DNA of 64,000 bases, taken from positions 234,388 through 298,387 of the forward strand of contig NZ_JACJPP010000022.1 of the NCBI RefSeq assembly GCF_014696135.1, read 5' to 3'. The notes beneath the pieces were generated by a model. The model searched no databases and was not told where the DNA came from. It worked only from the letters and a program-made list of their open reading frames with translations. The stretch is from Nodosilinea sp. FACHB-141. Lineage in GTDB: Bacteria; Cyanobacteriota; Cyanobacteriia; Phormidesmidales; Phormidesmidaceae. Every line of letters begins with the position of its first letter. Positions within the stretch are counted from its first letter, which is position 1. Shown piece after piece: positions 26,026 through 35,693 of this stretch. A program made the translations under genes and the position numbers.

Positions 26026-26102
26026 ACCAATCTAAGACCTGATCTGAGGTTACCGACCCTTGCGACCAGCTCGGAACTGGCCAGACACGGGGGTTTACCC
26101 CT

Positions 26103-26540
26103 TTAAGGTAGATACTTTTGCACCACCTGCCAACCAGACAGTCCAGCGGCCGCCAGCGCTACCCCAAGGGCACTGTTGAGGGTGACATGGAGCGATCGCG
26201 CCCAGGGCCGATCCACAGAAATACGACTAGCGCTCCAGGCCGAAGCCAGCACTAGCCCTACTACTATCAACCCAAACAGCAAGTGTACTGAATGGCCCAG
26301 CCGGCCATACTCCCCTATGGTGCCAACCACTCCAATGGCGAGCAGCACCAAGACTAGGCTGACTGCCCCTGTACCCAGAACAATGTGCAGCGGTCGTAGC
26401 CAGGACGATCGCTCTTGATCGTTAGAGCGGGTGTAAAACAATACCCCACCCGTAACAGCCAGCAAGAAATAGGCCGTCAGCGTAAGACCCATAGACCAAG
26501 CGGCGATCCGCCACAGCCACAGAAATGAAGGTAAATTCAC
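26103..26540 (-). CDS. DUF4079-like membrane protein
   Basis: 145-aa protein with four membrane segments. The spacing of histidines (HIVLGTGAVSLVL, GHSVHLLFGLIVVG, RSLHVTLNSALGV) resembles the cyanobacterial DUF4079 family, which has cytochrome b561-like features. No signal peptide beyond the first membrane helix. Function unknown, possibly heme-binding. Family placement is by eye. Confidence 0.5.
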   Translation of the reverse strand: MNLPSFLWLWRIAAWSMGLTLTAYFLLAVTGGVLFYTRSNDQERSSWLRPLHIVLGTGAVSLVLVLLAIGVVGTIGEYGRLGHSVHLLFGLIVVGLVLASAWSASRISVDRPWARSLHVTLNSALGVALAAAGLSGWQVVQKYLP

Positions 26541-26682
26541 GGCTCGTCCCTAAATGTCACCATTAGCTGTGCCCTGGTGGCATAGGGAAGGTAGAAATTC
26601 GACCTTCAGCCCGCTATCAAGCTACGCCAGAACGCTATCGCTATAGCCAGGGCTCAGCGCACCACCCCTTTAGTCTACCGAA

Positions 26683-27048
26683 CTAGCTGGAGGGTGAAAT
26701 GGCTACTGCGGTTGCAGGTTCATCTAGGGGTGCTGCCAATCGACTCGCCTCAAGCTCATCACCTGAGGCGACCTCAAAACCTGCGGGTTCTGGGGCATCG
26801 ATCTGTAACCGTTCGCAAGGGATGCTGTCTGACAAAATGGCGCTGGCCATCATGCCCGTATGAATCTCTAGGAGAGCCTTAGGAACAGTTTCAAAAAGCA
26901 GTCGCTGCCCCGGAAACACGACCCGCTCGAAGTACCAATCGGGCACATTGGTTATGCGAGCAATCTGAATCTTACTGGTGGCATTGACATAGCAACAGAG
27001 CACCTGGCTCTGGCCATCGGAGGGGAGGGGATCAAGTATTTGTGCCAT
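26683..27048 (-). CDS. DUF1830 protein
   Basis: Cyanobacteria-specific DUF1830 protein of about 121 aa. Core text VLCCYVNATSKIQIARITNV and WYFERVVFPGQRLLFETVPK is characteristic; an acidic, Ala-rich tail follows (DELEASRLAAPLDEPATAVA). The ATG at 27048 (MAQILDPLPSD) is preferred to an earlier start at 27072. Function not known. Confidence 0.75.
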   Translation of the reverse strand: MAQILDPLPSDGQSQVLCCYVNATSKIQIARITNVPDWYFERVVFPGQRLLFETVPKALLEIHTGMMASAILSDSIPCERLQIDAPEPAGFEVASGDELEASRLAAPLDEPATAVAISPSS

Positions 27049-27458
27049 TGATGCTTTACGGCAATATTGCAAGAATCACCCGCAAAGCGTAACACCTCGC
27101 GATCCCCGGCTGTTGTAAAGGCGACTACCAACCCCCACAGCACCTTAACTATTCAAAATAATTGAACACAGTGCTTTATATTTCGCAACTGCTGAACTTC
27201 AGCCCTAAGCTGCTGTCCGTCGCTAGCCCTCAACTCAAATCTCAAAGCAGTCTGAAACATGCAGCATAAAGCGTTGCGGAAAATCTTAACAGTGTTTTTA
27301 TACCACGATTCTGCGACCTCAGAGCGGCCTGGTTTCCCCTGCTAAGGCCTGTACCGCCGCTACCAGTAGAATTGCCCCGACGAGTTCCCGGTTTGCTGAA
27401 GAGGAGATTTGTCAGCTTTTCCTATCCTGAGAAGAAGACGGTGTTATCGTGAAGTTAT
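27049..27458. other. Divergent intergenic region
   Basis: About 410 bases between divergent DUF1830 and radical SAM genes. AT-rich stretches occur at 27145-27180. No coding frame of quality, tRNA or strong hairpin is seen; both promoters presumably lie here. Confidence 0.4.
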
Positions 27459-29072
27459 ATGTCAAGCCTGAGAAGCATGCCCTCTAATATCGCCAGCCAG
27501 GCCCGTGTGCTCTACGTGCGGCTGCCCTGTAACCCCATCTTCCCCATCGGGGTGGTTTACCTGGCCGACCATGTGCACAAACTGTTTCCCCACGTGGAAC
27601 AGCGCATCTTTGATCTCGGTGCCGTGCCGCCCCTCGACTACGGCGCTGCCCTCGATCGCTGCATTGATGACTTTAGGCCAACTCTGCTGGTGTTCTCCTG
27701 GCGGGATATTCAGATTTTTGCCCCAGTGGGCGGTCGCGGCGGCAATCCGCTGCAAAACGCCTTTGAGTTTTTCTACGCCCGCAACCTCTTCTTAAAGGCG
27801 CGGGGTGCCTTGGGCGGTCTGCGCATGGCCACCACCTACCTAGCCGAGCTGTGGCGCAACCAGGGATTGATCAAGCGCGGCTTTAAGCGGGCCCAGCGCT
27901 ATTCTCAAAATGTCACGACCGTTGTGGGTGGCGGTGCCGTGAGCGTGTTCTATGAGCAGCTGCACAACCGGCTGCCTAAGGGCACGATCATCTCCGTGGG
28001 CGAGGGGGAAATGTTGCTGGAGCGGATCCTGCAGGGCAAAGACTTTTCTGATCAGCGTTGCTACATTGCTGGGGAGACGACACCGCGCGATCGCCTCATC
28101 CACGAAGAGCCCGCTCCGCTCGAAAAAACCGCCTGCAACTACGACTATATCGAGGGCATTTGGCCTGAGTTCGACTATTACCTGCAAGACCAGGATTTCT
28201 ACATTGGTGTGCAGACTAAGCGGGGCTGTCCCCACAACTGTTGCTACTGCGTCTATACAGTGGTTGAGGGCAAGCAGGTGCGCATCAACCCCGCCGATGA
28301 GGTGGTGGCCGAAATGCAGCAGCTCTACAAGCGGGGGGTGCGCAATTTCTGGTTTACCGATGCCCAGTTCATCCCCGCTCGCCGGTTTATGAAGGATGCC
28401 GAAGAGCTGCTGGAGAAGATTCTCGAGGCGGGTATGACCGACATTCACTGGGCCGCCTATATTCGCGCCGACAACCTGACGCCCAAGCTCTGCAAGCTGA
28501 TGGCCGACACCGGCATGAACTACTTTGAGATCGGCATCACCAGCGGATCCCAAGAGCTGGTGCGCAAAATGCGCATGGGCTACAACCTGCGCACGGTGCT
28601 GCAAAACTGCAAAGACCTTAAGGCAGCCGGGTTCAACGACCTGGTGTCGGTCAACTACTCCTTTAACGTGATCGACGAACGGCCCGAGACCATTCGTCAG
28701 ACCCTGGCCTACCACCGCGCCCTAGAGCAGGTGTTCGGCCGCGACAAGGTAGAACCCGCGATCTTCTTTATTGGCCTCCAGCCTCACACCCATTTAGAAG
28801 AGTATGCCTTTGATAAAAACATTCTCAAGCGCGACTACAACCCCCTCGATATTCATCTGCCCTGGGTGTCGAAGAAACTGTTGTGGAATCCAGAACCATT
28901 GGGCTCGTTCTTTGGGGAGGTGTGTTTGACGGCATGGCAGCGCAACCCAGACGACTTTGGTCGCGAGGTCATGGACATTCTAGAAGAGCGCTTAGGGTTA
29001 GCTCCTTTAGAGGAAGCGTTGAGCGCGCCGATTGAGGCTGACCGCCGCCCCTTGGCTGCGTTATCATCCTGA
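27459..29072 (+). CDS. B12-binding-type radical SAM protein
   Basis: 537-aa radical SAM enzyme. An N-terminal cobalamin-binding-like domain (about residues 1-190; VVGGGAVSVFYEQLHNRLPK and SVGEGEMLLERIL) precedes the radical SAM core, with the iron-sulfur motif in RGCPHNCCYCVYTVVEG (C-x3-C-x2-C). ITSGSQELVRKMRMGYN is a typical barrel segment. ATG at 27459 or at codon 8 (27480) are both possible. Related cyanobacterial proteins are annotated as a photosystem II high-light-acclimation radical SAM protein, but I cannot confirm that identity; the reaction is unknown. It stands alone on the plus strand. Confidence 0.75.
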   Translation: MSSLRSMPSNIASQARVLYVRLPCNPIFPIGVVYLADHVHKLFPHVEQRIFDLGAVPPLDYGAALDRCIDDFRPTLLVFSWRDIQIFAPVGGRGGNPLQNAFEFFYARNLFLKARGALGGLRMATTYLAELWRNQGLIKRGFKRAQRYSQNVTTVVGGGAVSVFYEQLHNRLPKGTIISVGEGEMLLERILQGKDFSDQRCYIAGETTPRDRLIHEEPAPLEKTACNYDYIEGIWPEFDYYLQDQDFYIGVQTKRGCPHNCCYCVYTVVEGKQVRINPADEVVAEMQQLYKRGVRNFWFTDAQFIPARRFMKDAEELLEKILEAGMTDIHWAAYIRADNLTPKLCKLMADTGMNYFEIGITSGSQELVRKMRMGYNLRTVLQNCKDLKAAGFNDLVSVNYSFNVIDERPETIRQTLAYHRALEQVFGRDKVEPAIFFIGLQPHTHLEEYAFDKNILKRDYNPLDIHLPWVSKKLLWNPEPLGSFFGEVCLTAWQRNPDDFGREVMDILEERLGLAPLEEALSAPIEADRRPLAALSS

Positions 29073-29111
29073 ATACAAGGGTTACAGGCAATAGAACTAT
29101 AGGGGATTGCG

Positions 29112-30503
29112 ATGCTGGAGGGGTCAATATTGAAGCTGTTGGTGGATGGTCGTACTGATCCAGAGACGACCCCACTCAACTATGGCGTGTACTACAAAAA
29201 CACCCTGGTCGCTCTTTGTCACGCCCTTGAAGACTGCATTTTGACCTCTGGCTCGGCCCCCTTGGTGGTTACGGCTTTTCAGCGGGGGAAGTGGTATTTA
29301 GAAGAGGCCGATCGCTATAGCGCGATCGCAGACGCTGCCCAGCAAATTGTGATTATGGCCTCGCCCGAGGCTGGCTTTCACGACCATCCCACCAGTCAGC
29401 GTGAGAACGTAGCCCTTGTCGACTTGGCTGACGACGATCCGGTCGCTGAAGAATGGCACTTGATAATTTTTTCTCCCGACTACACTGCCATGGTGCTGTG
29501 CCAGGAGCTGTCGGAAGCGGACTACGGTAAGACTGGGATACCCGAGCACGATCTAGAGCGCAAGTTTTACGGGTTTTGGACCTTTGACTCGGCCCTGGTG
29601 AGCGAAACGGTGGAGCTGGCGATCGCTCACATTGGTCGCTATAACCCAGCTCTTCAGGCGCAGCTAGCTGACCACCTGGCCACCCTCAAGCAGCAAAACC
29701 CCGCCCTCCGCCACGACGAGCCTGCGGTTGTTAGCCATACCGTGACCCAGGTAGTGCACTACCTGCAAAATAGCCGCAACGACCTCCAGGGCAACCTCGC
29801 TTTTAACGTAGTTGACGACCTTGACCAAAACCTGCTCTCAAATGAGCTCCAGGCGTTTTTGCGCATGGCTCAGCTGGTGGATCTCAGTGATCCCATTAAC
29901 CCTATGGCTGCCAGCGAAGTGGTGGCGCTTCTAGAAATGATGGGGCAGCTGCTCGACCTGCCCGCTTGGCAGCTCCAGCGGCTGCGCCTAGCGGGAATGC
30001 TGCACCGCATTGCCCCAGCCCCTGACCTAGCGGCCCTGGCCGACGATGGGCCCAGCTGCCCGCTGATTCCTGAGGTGCAGGCTTTGCGACTGATGCCCCG
30101 TATGCGGGCGGTGGCCGCCATCATTGCCCACCAGGGCGAATGCTGGGACGGCAGTGGCTACCCGGCTGGCCTTGTCGGTGATGCGGTGCCCCTAGAGTCG
30201 CGCATGCTGGCGCTGGTAGCAGAATTTCAGCGGCGAGCGGCTCAGGCTCGCCACGGCCAAGACCCCGCCGAGACCGACATGTCTCTGCTGAGTGACGTGC
30301 TCACCACCTGCCAGGCCGAAGCTGGTCAGCGATGGGATCCCAAACTTGTAGAGATTTTAGGGCTAATGGTGATGGGCCTCCAGCAGGGTATGAGCCTGCC
30401 CACAATACCGACTAAAATTACCCTGGGGTCGGGGTTGCTGAATCCCGATGTGGCTGACCAGGCCTCCGTCTTTCCCTCCTCCTCTGAACTGCTCCCTCGA
30501 TAG
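29112..30503 (+). CDS. DICT sensory domain fused to a degenerate HD-GYP-like domain
   Basis: 463 aa. The N-terminal 200 residues look like a DICT domain (sensory domain of cyanobacterial diguanylate cyclases and two-component systems): LEGSILKLLVDGRTDPETTP and VVTAFQRGKWYLEEADRYSA. Residues 290-400 resemble an HD-GYP phosphodiesterase: IAHQGECWDGSGYPAGLVGD is the HHE/GYP segment. However the expected His-Asp pair near AGMLHRIAPAP is missing, so catalysis is doubtful. It may be a c-di-GMP binding or protein-interaction module. Its stop overlaps the next start by one base, so it is coupled to the pentapeptide gene. Confidence 0.65.
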   Translation: MLEGSILKLLVDGRTDPETTPLNYGVYYKNTLVALCHALEDCILTSGSAPLVVTAFQRGKWYLEEADRYSAIADAAQQIVIMASPEAGFHDHPTSQRENVALVDLADDDPVAEEWHLIIFSPDYTAMVLCQELSEADYGKTGIPEHDLERKFYGFWTFDSALVSETVELAIAHIGRYNPALQAQLADHLATLKQQNPALRHDEPAVVSHTVTQVVHYLQNSRNDLQGNLAFNVVDDLDQNLLSNELQAFLRMAQLVDLSDPINPMAASEVVALLEMMGQLLDLPAWQLQRLRLAGMLHRIAPAPDLAALADDGPSCPLIPEVQALRLMPRMRAVAAIIAHQGECWDGSGYPAGLVGDAVPLESRMLALVAEFQRRAAQARHGQDPAETDMSLLSDVLTTCQAEAGQRWDPKLVEILGLMVMGLQQGMSLPTIPTKITLGSGLLNPDVADQASVFPSSSELLPR

Positions 30504-31159
30504 TGACTTCTGTGCCCACCGACTCCATTGATATTGCCGCCCTGCGATTGGGCAAGCTCCGTCACCTGGCCGGGGCTGATCTGGAAGATGAGGACCTCTC
30601 TGGTGCTGACCTGGCGGGTATCTACCTGGCTGGGGCCACCCTTGTGGGTGCCAACTTAAGCCGCACCTCCCTGGTCAAAGCTCATTTAGAAGGGGCTAAC
30701 CTTATGGGAGCCAACCTGATAGGAGCAGACCTGCGGGCAAATCTATGGGGTGCGAACCTGATGCAGTGCGACATGACTGGAGCCGACCTGCGAGGCGCAA
30801 ATCTGCGAGGCGCTAACCTGATGGGGGCGCGCCTGGGTGGAGTCAGCCTGGCTGGAGCCTTCTTAAGTGGCTGCAACCTTATGGGGGTAAACCTGCAAGG
30901 GGTTGACCTGCGGGGGGCTGACCTGCGGGGAGCAAACCTCAGCGATACCAACTTGAAGGGGGCCGACCTCTCCCAGACTGACTTGCAGGGGGCGCGGCTC
31001 GACAATGCGAATTTAGAAGAGGCCGATCTGCGTCAGGCCAATCTGTCGGGAGCCTCCCTTGGCGGTGCCAATCTGCTCTGCGCTGATCTCTCTAGCACCC
31101 AGCTTAACGGTGTTAGCCTGACCGGAGCTTGTCTCATCGGCACTCACCTGGATAAGTAG
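30503..31159 (+). CDS. Pentapeptide repeat protein
   Basis: 218-aa right-handed beta-helix protein. About 34 A(D/N)LxX repeats run from residue 25 to the end (for example GANLMGANLIGADLRANLWG), with a glycine-rich body and an N-terminal 25-residue cap (VTSVPTDSIDIAALRLG). Starts at GTG 30503, one base inside the stop of the DICT gene. In cyanobacteria such proteins are numerous and mostly unassigned; pairing with a DICT sensor suggests a regulatory or scaffold role, which is inference. Confidence 0.85.
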   Translation: MTSVPTDSIDIAALRLGKLRHLAGADLEDEDLSGADLAGIYLAGATLVGANLSRTSLVKAHLEGANLMGANLIGADLRANLWGANLMQCDMTGADLRGANLRGANLMGARLGGVSLAGAFLSGCNLMGVNLQGVDLRGADLRGANLSDTNLKGADLSQTDLQGARLDNANLEEADLRQANLSGASLGGANLLCADLSSTQLNGVSLTGACLIGTHLDK

Positions 31160-31323
31160 ATATCCAACGGTTCGAGGCATGACAACGCTGCCTACTTCTT
31201 CCTTGGGTGGTGGGATCTTTAGGATGTTCCCTTTGGGGCCGCAGCAGGTGCAGCGGTAGGAGTCTGATGCCATGGGTGAGTATGGCGAACCAATTTGGGA
31301 TTTATTTGCTGGGATGAGAACCT

Positions 31324-31985
31324 ATGGGCTTTGACCACAAACCGAGGATTCTATTTCTCTACGGTTCGTTGCGCGATCGCTCCTACAGTCGGCTGCTAGC
31401 CGAGGAAGCCGCAAGAATCATCGAGGGCTTCGGGGCTGAGGTCCGCTTCTTCCATCCCCACGATCTGCCCATTCACGTAGTGTGCCTGACGATCACCTCA
31501 AGGTGCAGGAACTGCGGGATTTGGTGTTGTGGTCGGAGGGGCAAGTGTGGTCTAGCCCCGAGCTGCACGGCAACATCAGCGGCCTGATGAAGCACCAGAT
31601 CGACTGGATTCCTCTGAGCCTGGGGGCGGTGCGACCCACCCAGGGCAAAACCCTGGCGGTGATGCAGGTGAGCGGTGGTTCGCAATCTTTCAACGCGGTG
31701 AACACGCTGCGCGTGCTAGGCCGATGGATGCGGATGTTTACGATTCCCAACCAGTCGTCGGTGGCGAAGGCGTATCAGGAATTTAACGACGATGGCACGA
31801 TGAAAGACTCGGCCTACCGCGATCGCGTTATCGACGTGATGGAAGAACTTTACAAATTCACCCTGCTGCTGCGCGACCAAGTAGACTATCTCACCGATCG
31901 CTACAGCGAGCGTAAAGCTGAGACTGAAAAGCAGGCCCAAGCCATTGTTAGTCAATCCATCGGCACCGCCCCTAGTCAAGCCTGA
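31324..31985 (+). pseudogene. arsH: arsH-like flavin reductase with a frameshift
   Basis: The gene would encode ArsH, an NADPH-FMN oxidoreductase linked to organoarsenical resistance. The first part (31324-31480) gives [20 protein letters not shown] and [11 protein letters not shown]. The second (from about 31482, another frame) gives [40 protein letters not shown] and [10 protein letters not shown]. Together they cover a normal ArsH of about 220 aa. The break lies in GTAGTGTGCC at 31478-31487; removing one TG restores LPIHVVPDDH. A tandem TG duplication is the likely cause. It could be a true inactivation or an assembly error; the flanks are otherwise intact. Confidence 0.75.
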
Positions 31986-32006
31986 GCACCTTAACCGGAG
32001 TTGGCC

Positions 32007-32417
32007 ATGTCCCTATTTCTCCGCCTGCGCTCCAGCGTCGCCCTATCATTAGGGGCAGCGGTTCTTGCCCTGGCCTTCGCCTGCCAGCCCGCGCCCTCCG
32101 CAGACCACAGCAGCGCAATCAATAAAATTGCCTTTGACCTGAGCAGTTTAGATGAAAATGGACTCTTTGGCCCAGCCGACGGCAAGCGATCGCTTGACTA
32201 CGAGTTTTGCATTCCTGCGGGCGGTGCCTACACCCAAGCGGTGGGCGCCATCGACCCTTCAGCGCAGTTCTTCCCGCAAAGCCGAGGACGTATTGGCTGC
32301 GGCGAGGGTGAGGTGCTGACCATTGGCAACACCTACCAAACCAACTACCAAGACATTCTGATCGAGCTAGCTAACCTCGACTACATCGATCGCATTCAGC
32401 TGGTGGATTGGGAATAG
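32007..32417 (+). CDS. Cyanobacterial lipoprotein-like hypothetical protein
   Basis: 136 aa. Residues 1-25 are a hydrophobic signal with a cysteine at the end (ALAFACQP), fitting a lipoprotein. The mature domain contains INKIAFDLSSLDENGLFGPA and LDYEFCIPAGGAYTQAV followed by SRGRIGCGEGEVLTIG. The two cysteines (in YEFCIP and RIGCGE) could form a disulfide. The ATG at 32007 has CGGAG six bases before. Similar text occurs in other cyanobacterial hypotheticals in my memory. Function unknown. Confidence 0.7.
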   Translation: MSLFLRLRSSVALSLGAAVLALAFACQPAPSADHSSAINKIAFDLSSLDENGLFGPADGKRSLDYEFCIPAGGAYTQAVGAIDPSAQFFPQSRGRIGCGEGEVLTIGNTYQTNYQDILIELANLDYIDRIQLVDWE

Positions 32418-32818
32418 AATGCGTGGGTTATGGGTAAGGCTCCGGCGGTGAGGGCGATCGCGTCAGCAAATTCGTCAAAATGGTGAAGCAAGCCACGACG
32501 CTATCCAGAACCTCGATGCCGTTGGCCGTGCCCGGCGATCGGGCCAATTTTAAGGCAACCATAGCATTTGAGACTGCTTTGCTCTATCTAAGGAGACCGC
32601 AATTGACTTTCCTGCACCAGTCTCTAGCGGTCTCGCCCCCACTCCTTAGCGTCAAATTTTGCTTAACTCTTGAGAACCCGAAAATTTACATTGTTTAATT
32701 TCTAAACAGCCCATTGGCATCCGAGGCATTACGGGGCTCGAAGGGCCATACACTAAGGAGAATTAGTTGGCGTGAGTAGTCGCGCTGCGGGTGTTTTTGG
32801 GTTGCAGGCGTGAGGTCA
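32418..32818. other. Intergenic region with GAGACCGC inverted repeat
   Basis: About 400 bases before the DUF3352 gene without a supported gene; a 72-codon plus-strand frame at 32480-32698 has no protein-like signature and is not called. An inverted repeat AGACCGC ... GCGGTCT lies around 32592-32631. Confidence 0.4.
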
Positions 32819-34534
32819 ATGAAGTTTCGCTCGTTTATTCGACCCCTTGCCCTTGCCGCTGGGCTGGTTTTGGTATTGGGTTTGGGCCTGCTGGGGCGTT
32901 TGACGCTCAACACTCCTCTATACCTGATTGAGCGCGGTGGGCAGGCTCAGCCGCTAGCGCTTCAGTTTGTGCCTAAGCAGTCGCCCATCGTTGCCTCGGT
33001 GTTAGTGCGCCCCGATCGCCTCGCCAGCCTGTGGGAATACCTGGCTACCCCCCGCCTGCGCCAGGAGACCCGCCACGACCAGGAGCTGATCGAGCAAGCG
33101 CTATTGGCCAATACCGGTCTCAGCTACAGCCGCGATATCCAGCCGTGGCTAGGGGAAGAGGTGACCGCCGCCATGGTAACCCCCGATCTCGACCAAGACC
33201 CCACCAATGGCACCACTCCTGGCTATCTGGTTGCCCTGGCCTGCAACGACAGTGCGGCGGCCCAGGCGGCACTAGAGCTGTACTGGCAGAACCGTGCGAT
33301 CGCTGGTGACGCTCTTACCTTTGAGGATTTTTCAGGCAATCGGCTGATCTACGCCCGGCGGAGCACACCGCGATCGGCCCAGGCAGAAACGGCCTCGCTG
33401 GCCACAGCCCTGGTCGCCGACCGCTACGTACTGGCCGCCAACCACCCCGATGTGTTGCGCCAGGCACTCACCGCCGCCCAGTCTACCGACCTTAATCTTC
33501 AGAGCGATCGCCGCTATAAAGCCGCCCTGGGGGAGCTGCCCAATCAGCGGGTGGGGCTGCTGGCGCTGAACCTGCCAGCGGTCAGCCAGTGGCTCAACCC
33601 CGATAGAAATTTTGCTGAGACATTGGTTGATCTGGGTGAGATAGGAACCGCTGATGACCAAGTGGGCTGGGCACTGATGTCGTGGCGGCTTTCCCGCGAG
33701 GGGTTAGTGGGCCACACAGCCCTGTTGGCCGCCCAGGGGCATCGTCTCCATCCTCAGCGGGTTACGGCAACCGATTGGGATATTGTGCCCTACCTGCCAG
33801 AGAACTTGGCAGTAACTGCGATCGGCTCTGACCTAGCAACCCTGGGGCAGCGAATCAATCCCCTGCTGGCCTTGGCCTCTCCCACGGGCGAGGAAAGTTT
33901 TCCGTTGGCCAAGCTGATTGACAGTGCCCTGGGCCAGGGCGCGACGAATATTCTAGAGACGGGAGTAGACCAGGCCTACGGTGTGGGATTGGGAACAGCT
34001 GCAACCGGCTCGCCCGATTGGTTGGTGGTGGCGCCCCAGAGCGAGCCATTGGCCTCGGCACTCGCTGGTATGACGGCTTTGGCCCAAGGGCAGGGGCTAG
34101 GGGTGGGATCGCTGGATCTGCGAGGCACGCCGGCAATCGCCTGGACTCGCCTTGCCCTGCCCAAGCGAGGGTCACAGCCTTTGCAGGTGGTGGCCGAGGT
34201 AGCGGGGCTGCACGCCCAGATCGATCAGTACGAGGCGCTGGCCGCTTCCCCCGCCATGCTGGATGCTGTCATTCACCCCGCTGCGGTGCCTCGACAGCGC
34301 CCAGCCTGGTGGTCGCAGGTGACCCAGGTGCCGGGCCCCAGCACTGGCTATGTTCACATCGACTGGCCGCAGATTCAGGCTGGCTTAGCCGGCCAGCTGC
34401 CCCGGTGGCGGCTGTGGAGCACTGCGGCCCAGCCTGCCCTCAAGCATCTACGACAGATTACGCTAGTCAGTGGCGATCGCAGTGATGTGATGCAGACCGG
34501 CAGTATTCTGGTGCAGCTCAGCAACCAATCGTGA
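32819..34534 (+). CDS. DUF3352 protein
   Basis: 571-aa DUF3352 protein, a cyanobacterial family. A single N-terminal membrane segment (about residues 8-28, AAGLVLVLGLGLLGRLTL) anchors a large periplasmic or lumenal domain. Conserved sections include ALQFVPKQSPIVASVLVRPD and LIYARRSTPRSAQAETASLA. The ATG at 32819 follows an in-frame GTG nine bases earlier. Its function is not known. The glycerate kinase gene starts about 10 nt after its stop, so the two may share a transcript. Confidence 0.75.
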   Translation: MKFRSFIRPLALAAGLVLVLGLGLLGRLTLNTPLYLIERGGQAQPLALQFVPKQSPIVASVLVRPDRLASLWEYLATPRLRQETRHDQELIEQALLANTGLSYSRDIQPWLGEEVTAAMVTPDLDQDPTNGTTPGYLVALACNDSAAAQAALELYWQNRAIAGDALTFEDFSGNRLIYARRSTPRSAQAETASLATALVADRYVLAANHPDVLRQALTAAQSTDLNLQSDRRYKAALGELPNQRVGLLALNLPAVSQWLNPDRNFAETLVDLGEIGTADDQVGWALMSWRLSREGLVGHTALLAAQGHRLHPQRVTATDWDIVPYLPENLAVTAIGSDLATLGQRINPLLALASPTGEESFPLAKLIDSALGQGATNILETGVDQAYGVGLGTAATGSPDWLVVAPQSEPLASALAGMTALAQGQGLGVGSLDLRGTPAIAWTRLALPKRGSQPLQVVAEVAGLHAQIDQYEALAASPAMLDAVIHPAAVPRQRPAWWSQVTQVPGPSTGYVHIDWPQIQAGLAGQLPRWRLWSTAAQPALKHLRQITLVSGDRSDVMQTGSILVQLSNQS

Positions 34535-34544
34535 CGATGCAGTG

Positions 34545-35633
34545 ATGGCAGACCCGATAAACTCAACGGATTTCGCGATCGCGCCCCTGCTGGCCGCCTA
34601 CCTGACGGGCAGTGCCTTAGACGATGCCCAGCGTCAACAGCTGCTGGCGTGGGAACTAGCTGACCCCAGCCAGGCCGCTGCATGGGGCATTACTCCCGAG
34701 AATGGCGCGGCTCAGCTAGAGGAGCGCCTGAGCTGGTTGCAAACCCTGCAGGCCCATCACGACACATTGCCCCTGCCCCCCGCGCCAATGGAGCGCTACC
34801 TAGGATTGTACTGGCGGCTGTGGCTACCCCTGGCCCTCACCCTCAAACGGGCCCGCGATGCCCAGGCTGGCCCACTAATTCAGGGAGTGCTCGGCGGCCA
34901 GGGAACAGGAAAAACCACCCTGACCTTGATTCTGCAGCACATTCTACAGGTGATGGGCTACCGGGCAGTGGGTCTCTCCATTGACGATATTTACAAGACC
35001 TACCGCGATCGCCAGGCGCTAATTCAGGTTGACCCTCGGCTGCGGTGGCGCGGGCCACCGGGCACCCACGACATCGACCTGGGCATGGCGACCCTTACCC
35101 AGATTCGGGCGGCGGGGCCGGGGGAGGCCGTGGCCCTGCCCCGGTTCGACAAATCGCTGCACGGTGGCGAAGGCGATCGCACCGACCCGGAGTGGGTACA
35201 GGATATAGACATTTTGCTGTTTGAGGGCTGGTTTTTGGGGGCACGCCCCATCGAGCCGGCGCAGTTTGACCAAGCCCCAGAACCCATTGTCACTGAAGCC
35301 GATCGCCAGTTTGCCCGCGACATGAACGCTGAATTGGCCACCTACCTGCCCCTGTGGGACTGTCTCGATCGCTTGATGGTGCTGTGCCCAGCCGACTACC
35401 GCCTGAGCAAACAGTGGCGCAAAGACGCCGAGCACCAGATGAAGGCCCAAGGCAAAACCGGCATGAGCGATGCCACTATTGATGCGTTTGTGGAGTATTT
35501 TTGGTGTGCCCTGCACCCGGAGCTATTTATTGCAGCCCTCAAGCGCGATGGTGAACACGTTAACCTAGTGGTAGAAATCGACCGCGATCGCACCCCTAGG
35601 GCCATATACTCTCCAGCATTGGCTATTATTTAG
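34545..35633 (+). CDS. glyK: D-glycerate 3-kinase (plant-type)
   Basis: Phosphorylates D-glycerate to 3-phosphoglycerate, the final step of photorespiratory glycolate recovery. This is the GLYK family typical of plants and cyanobacteria, distinct from GarK/GlxK. P-loop GGQGTGKTTLTLILQHIL begins near residue 114; the following LSIDDIYKTYRDRQALIQVD and GTHDIDLGMATL with PRFDKSLHGGEGDR are hallmark segments. 362 aa. ATG at 34545 with an adjacent GTG at 34542. Preceded closely by the DUF3352 gene. Confidence 0.9.
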   Translation: MADPINSTDFAIAPLLAAYLTGSALDDAQRQQLLAWELADPSQAAAWGITPENGAAQLEERLSWLQTLQAHHDTLPLPPAPMERYLGLYWRLWLPLALTLKRARDAQAGPLIQGVLGGQGTGKTTLTLILQHILQVMGYRAVGLSIDDIYKTYRDRQALIQVDPRLRWRGPPGTHDIDLGMATLTQIRAAGPGEAVALPRFDKSLHGGEGDRTDPEWVQDIDILLFEGWFLGARPIEPAQFDQAPEPIVTEADRQFARDMNAELATYLPLWDCLDRLMVLCPADYRLSKQWRKDAEHQMKAQGKTGMSDATIDAFVEYFWCALHPELFIAALKRDGEHVNLVVEIDRDRTPRAIYSPALAII

Positions 35634-35693
35634 CTAATGGGCTAAATTGCTGTCTACCAAACAGTTGTTAATTTTGGATAATGATTTTTTATT

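Noticed and set aside
27840..28715. Long 291-codon frame antisense to the radical SAM gene
   Set aside because: Mirror of the coding strand with high GC third positions; no motif of its own.
31013..31273. Minus-strand frame starting MASDSYRCTCCGPKGNIL
   Set aside because: Two Cys pairs suggested a zinc finger, but most of the frame is antisense to the pentapeptide gene and repeats its pattern.
32480..32698. 72-codon plus-strand frame before the DUF3352 gene
   Set aside because: No recognisable fold or ribosome binding site; includes an inverted repeat more typical of intergenic DNA.
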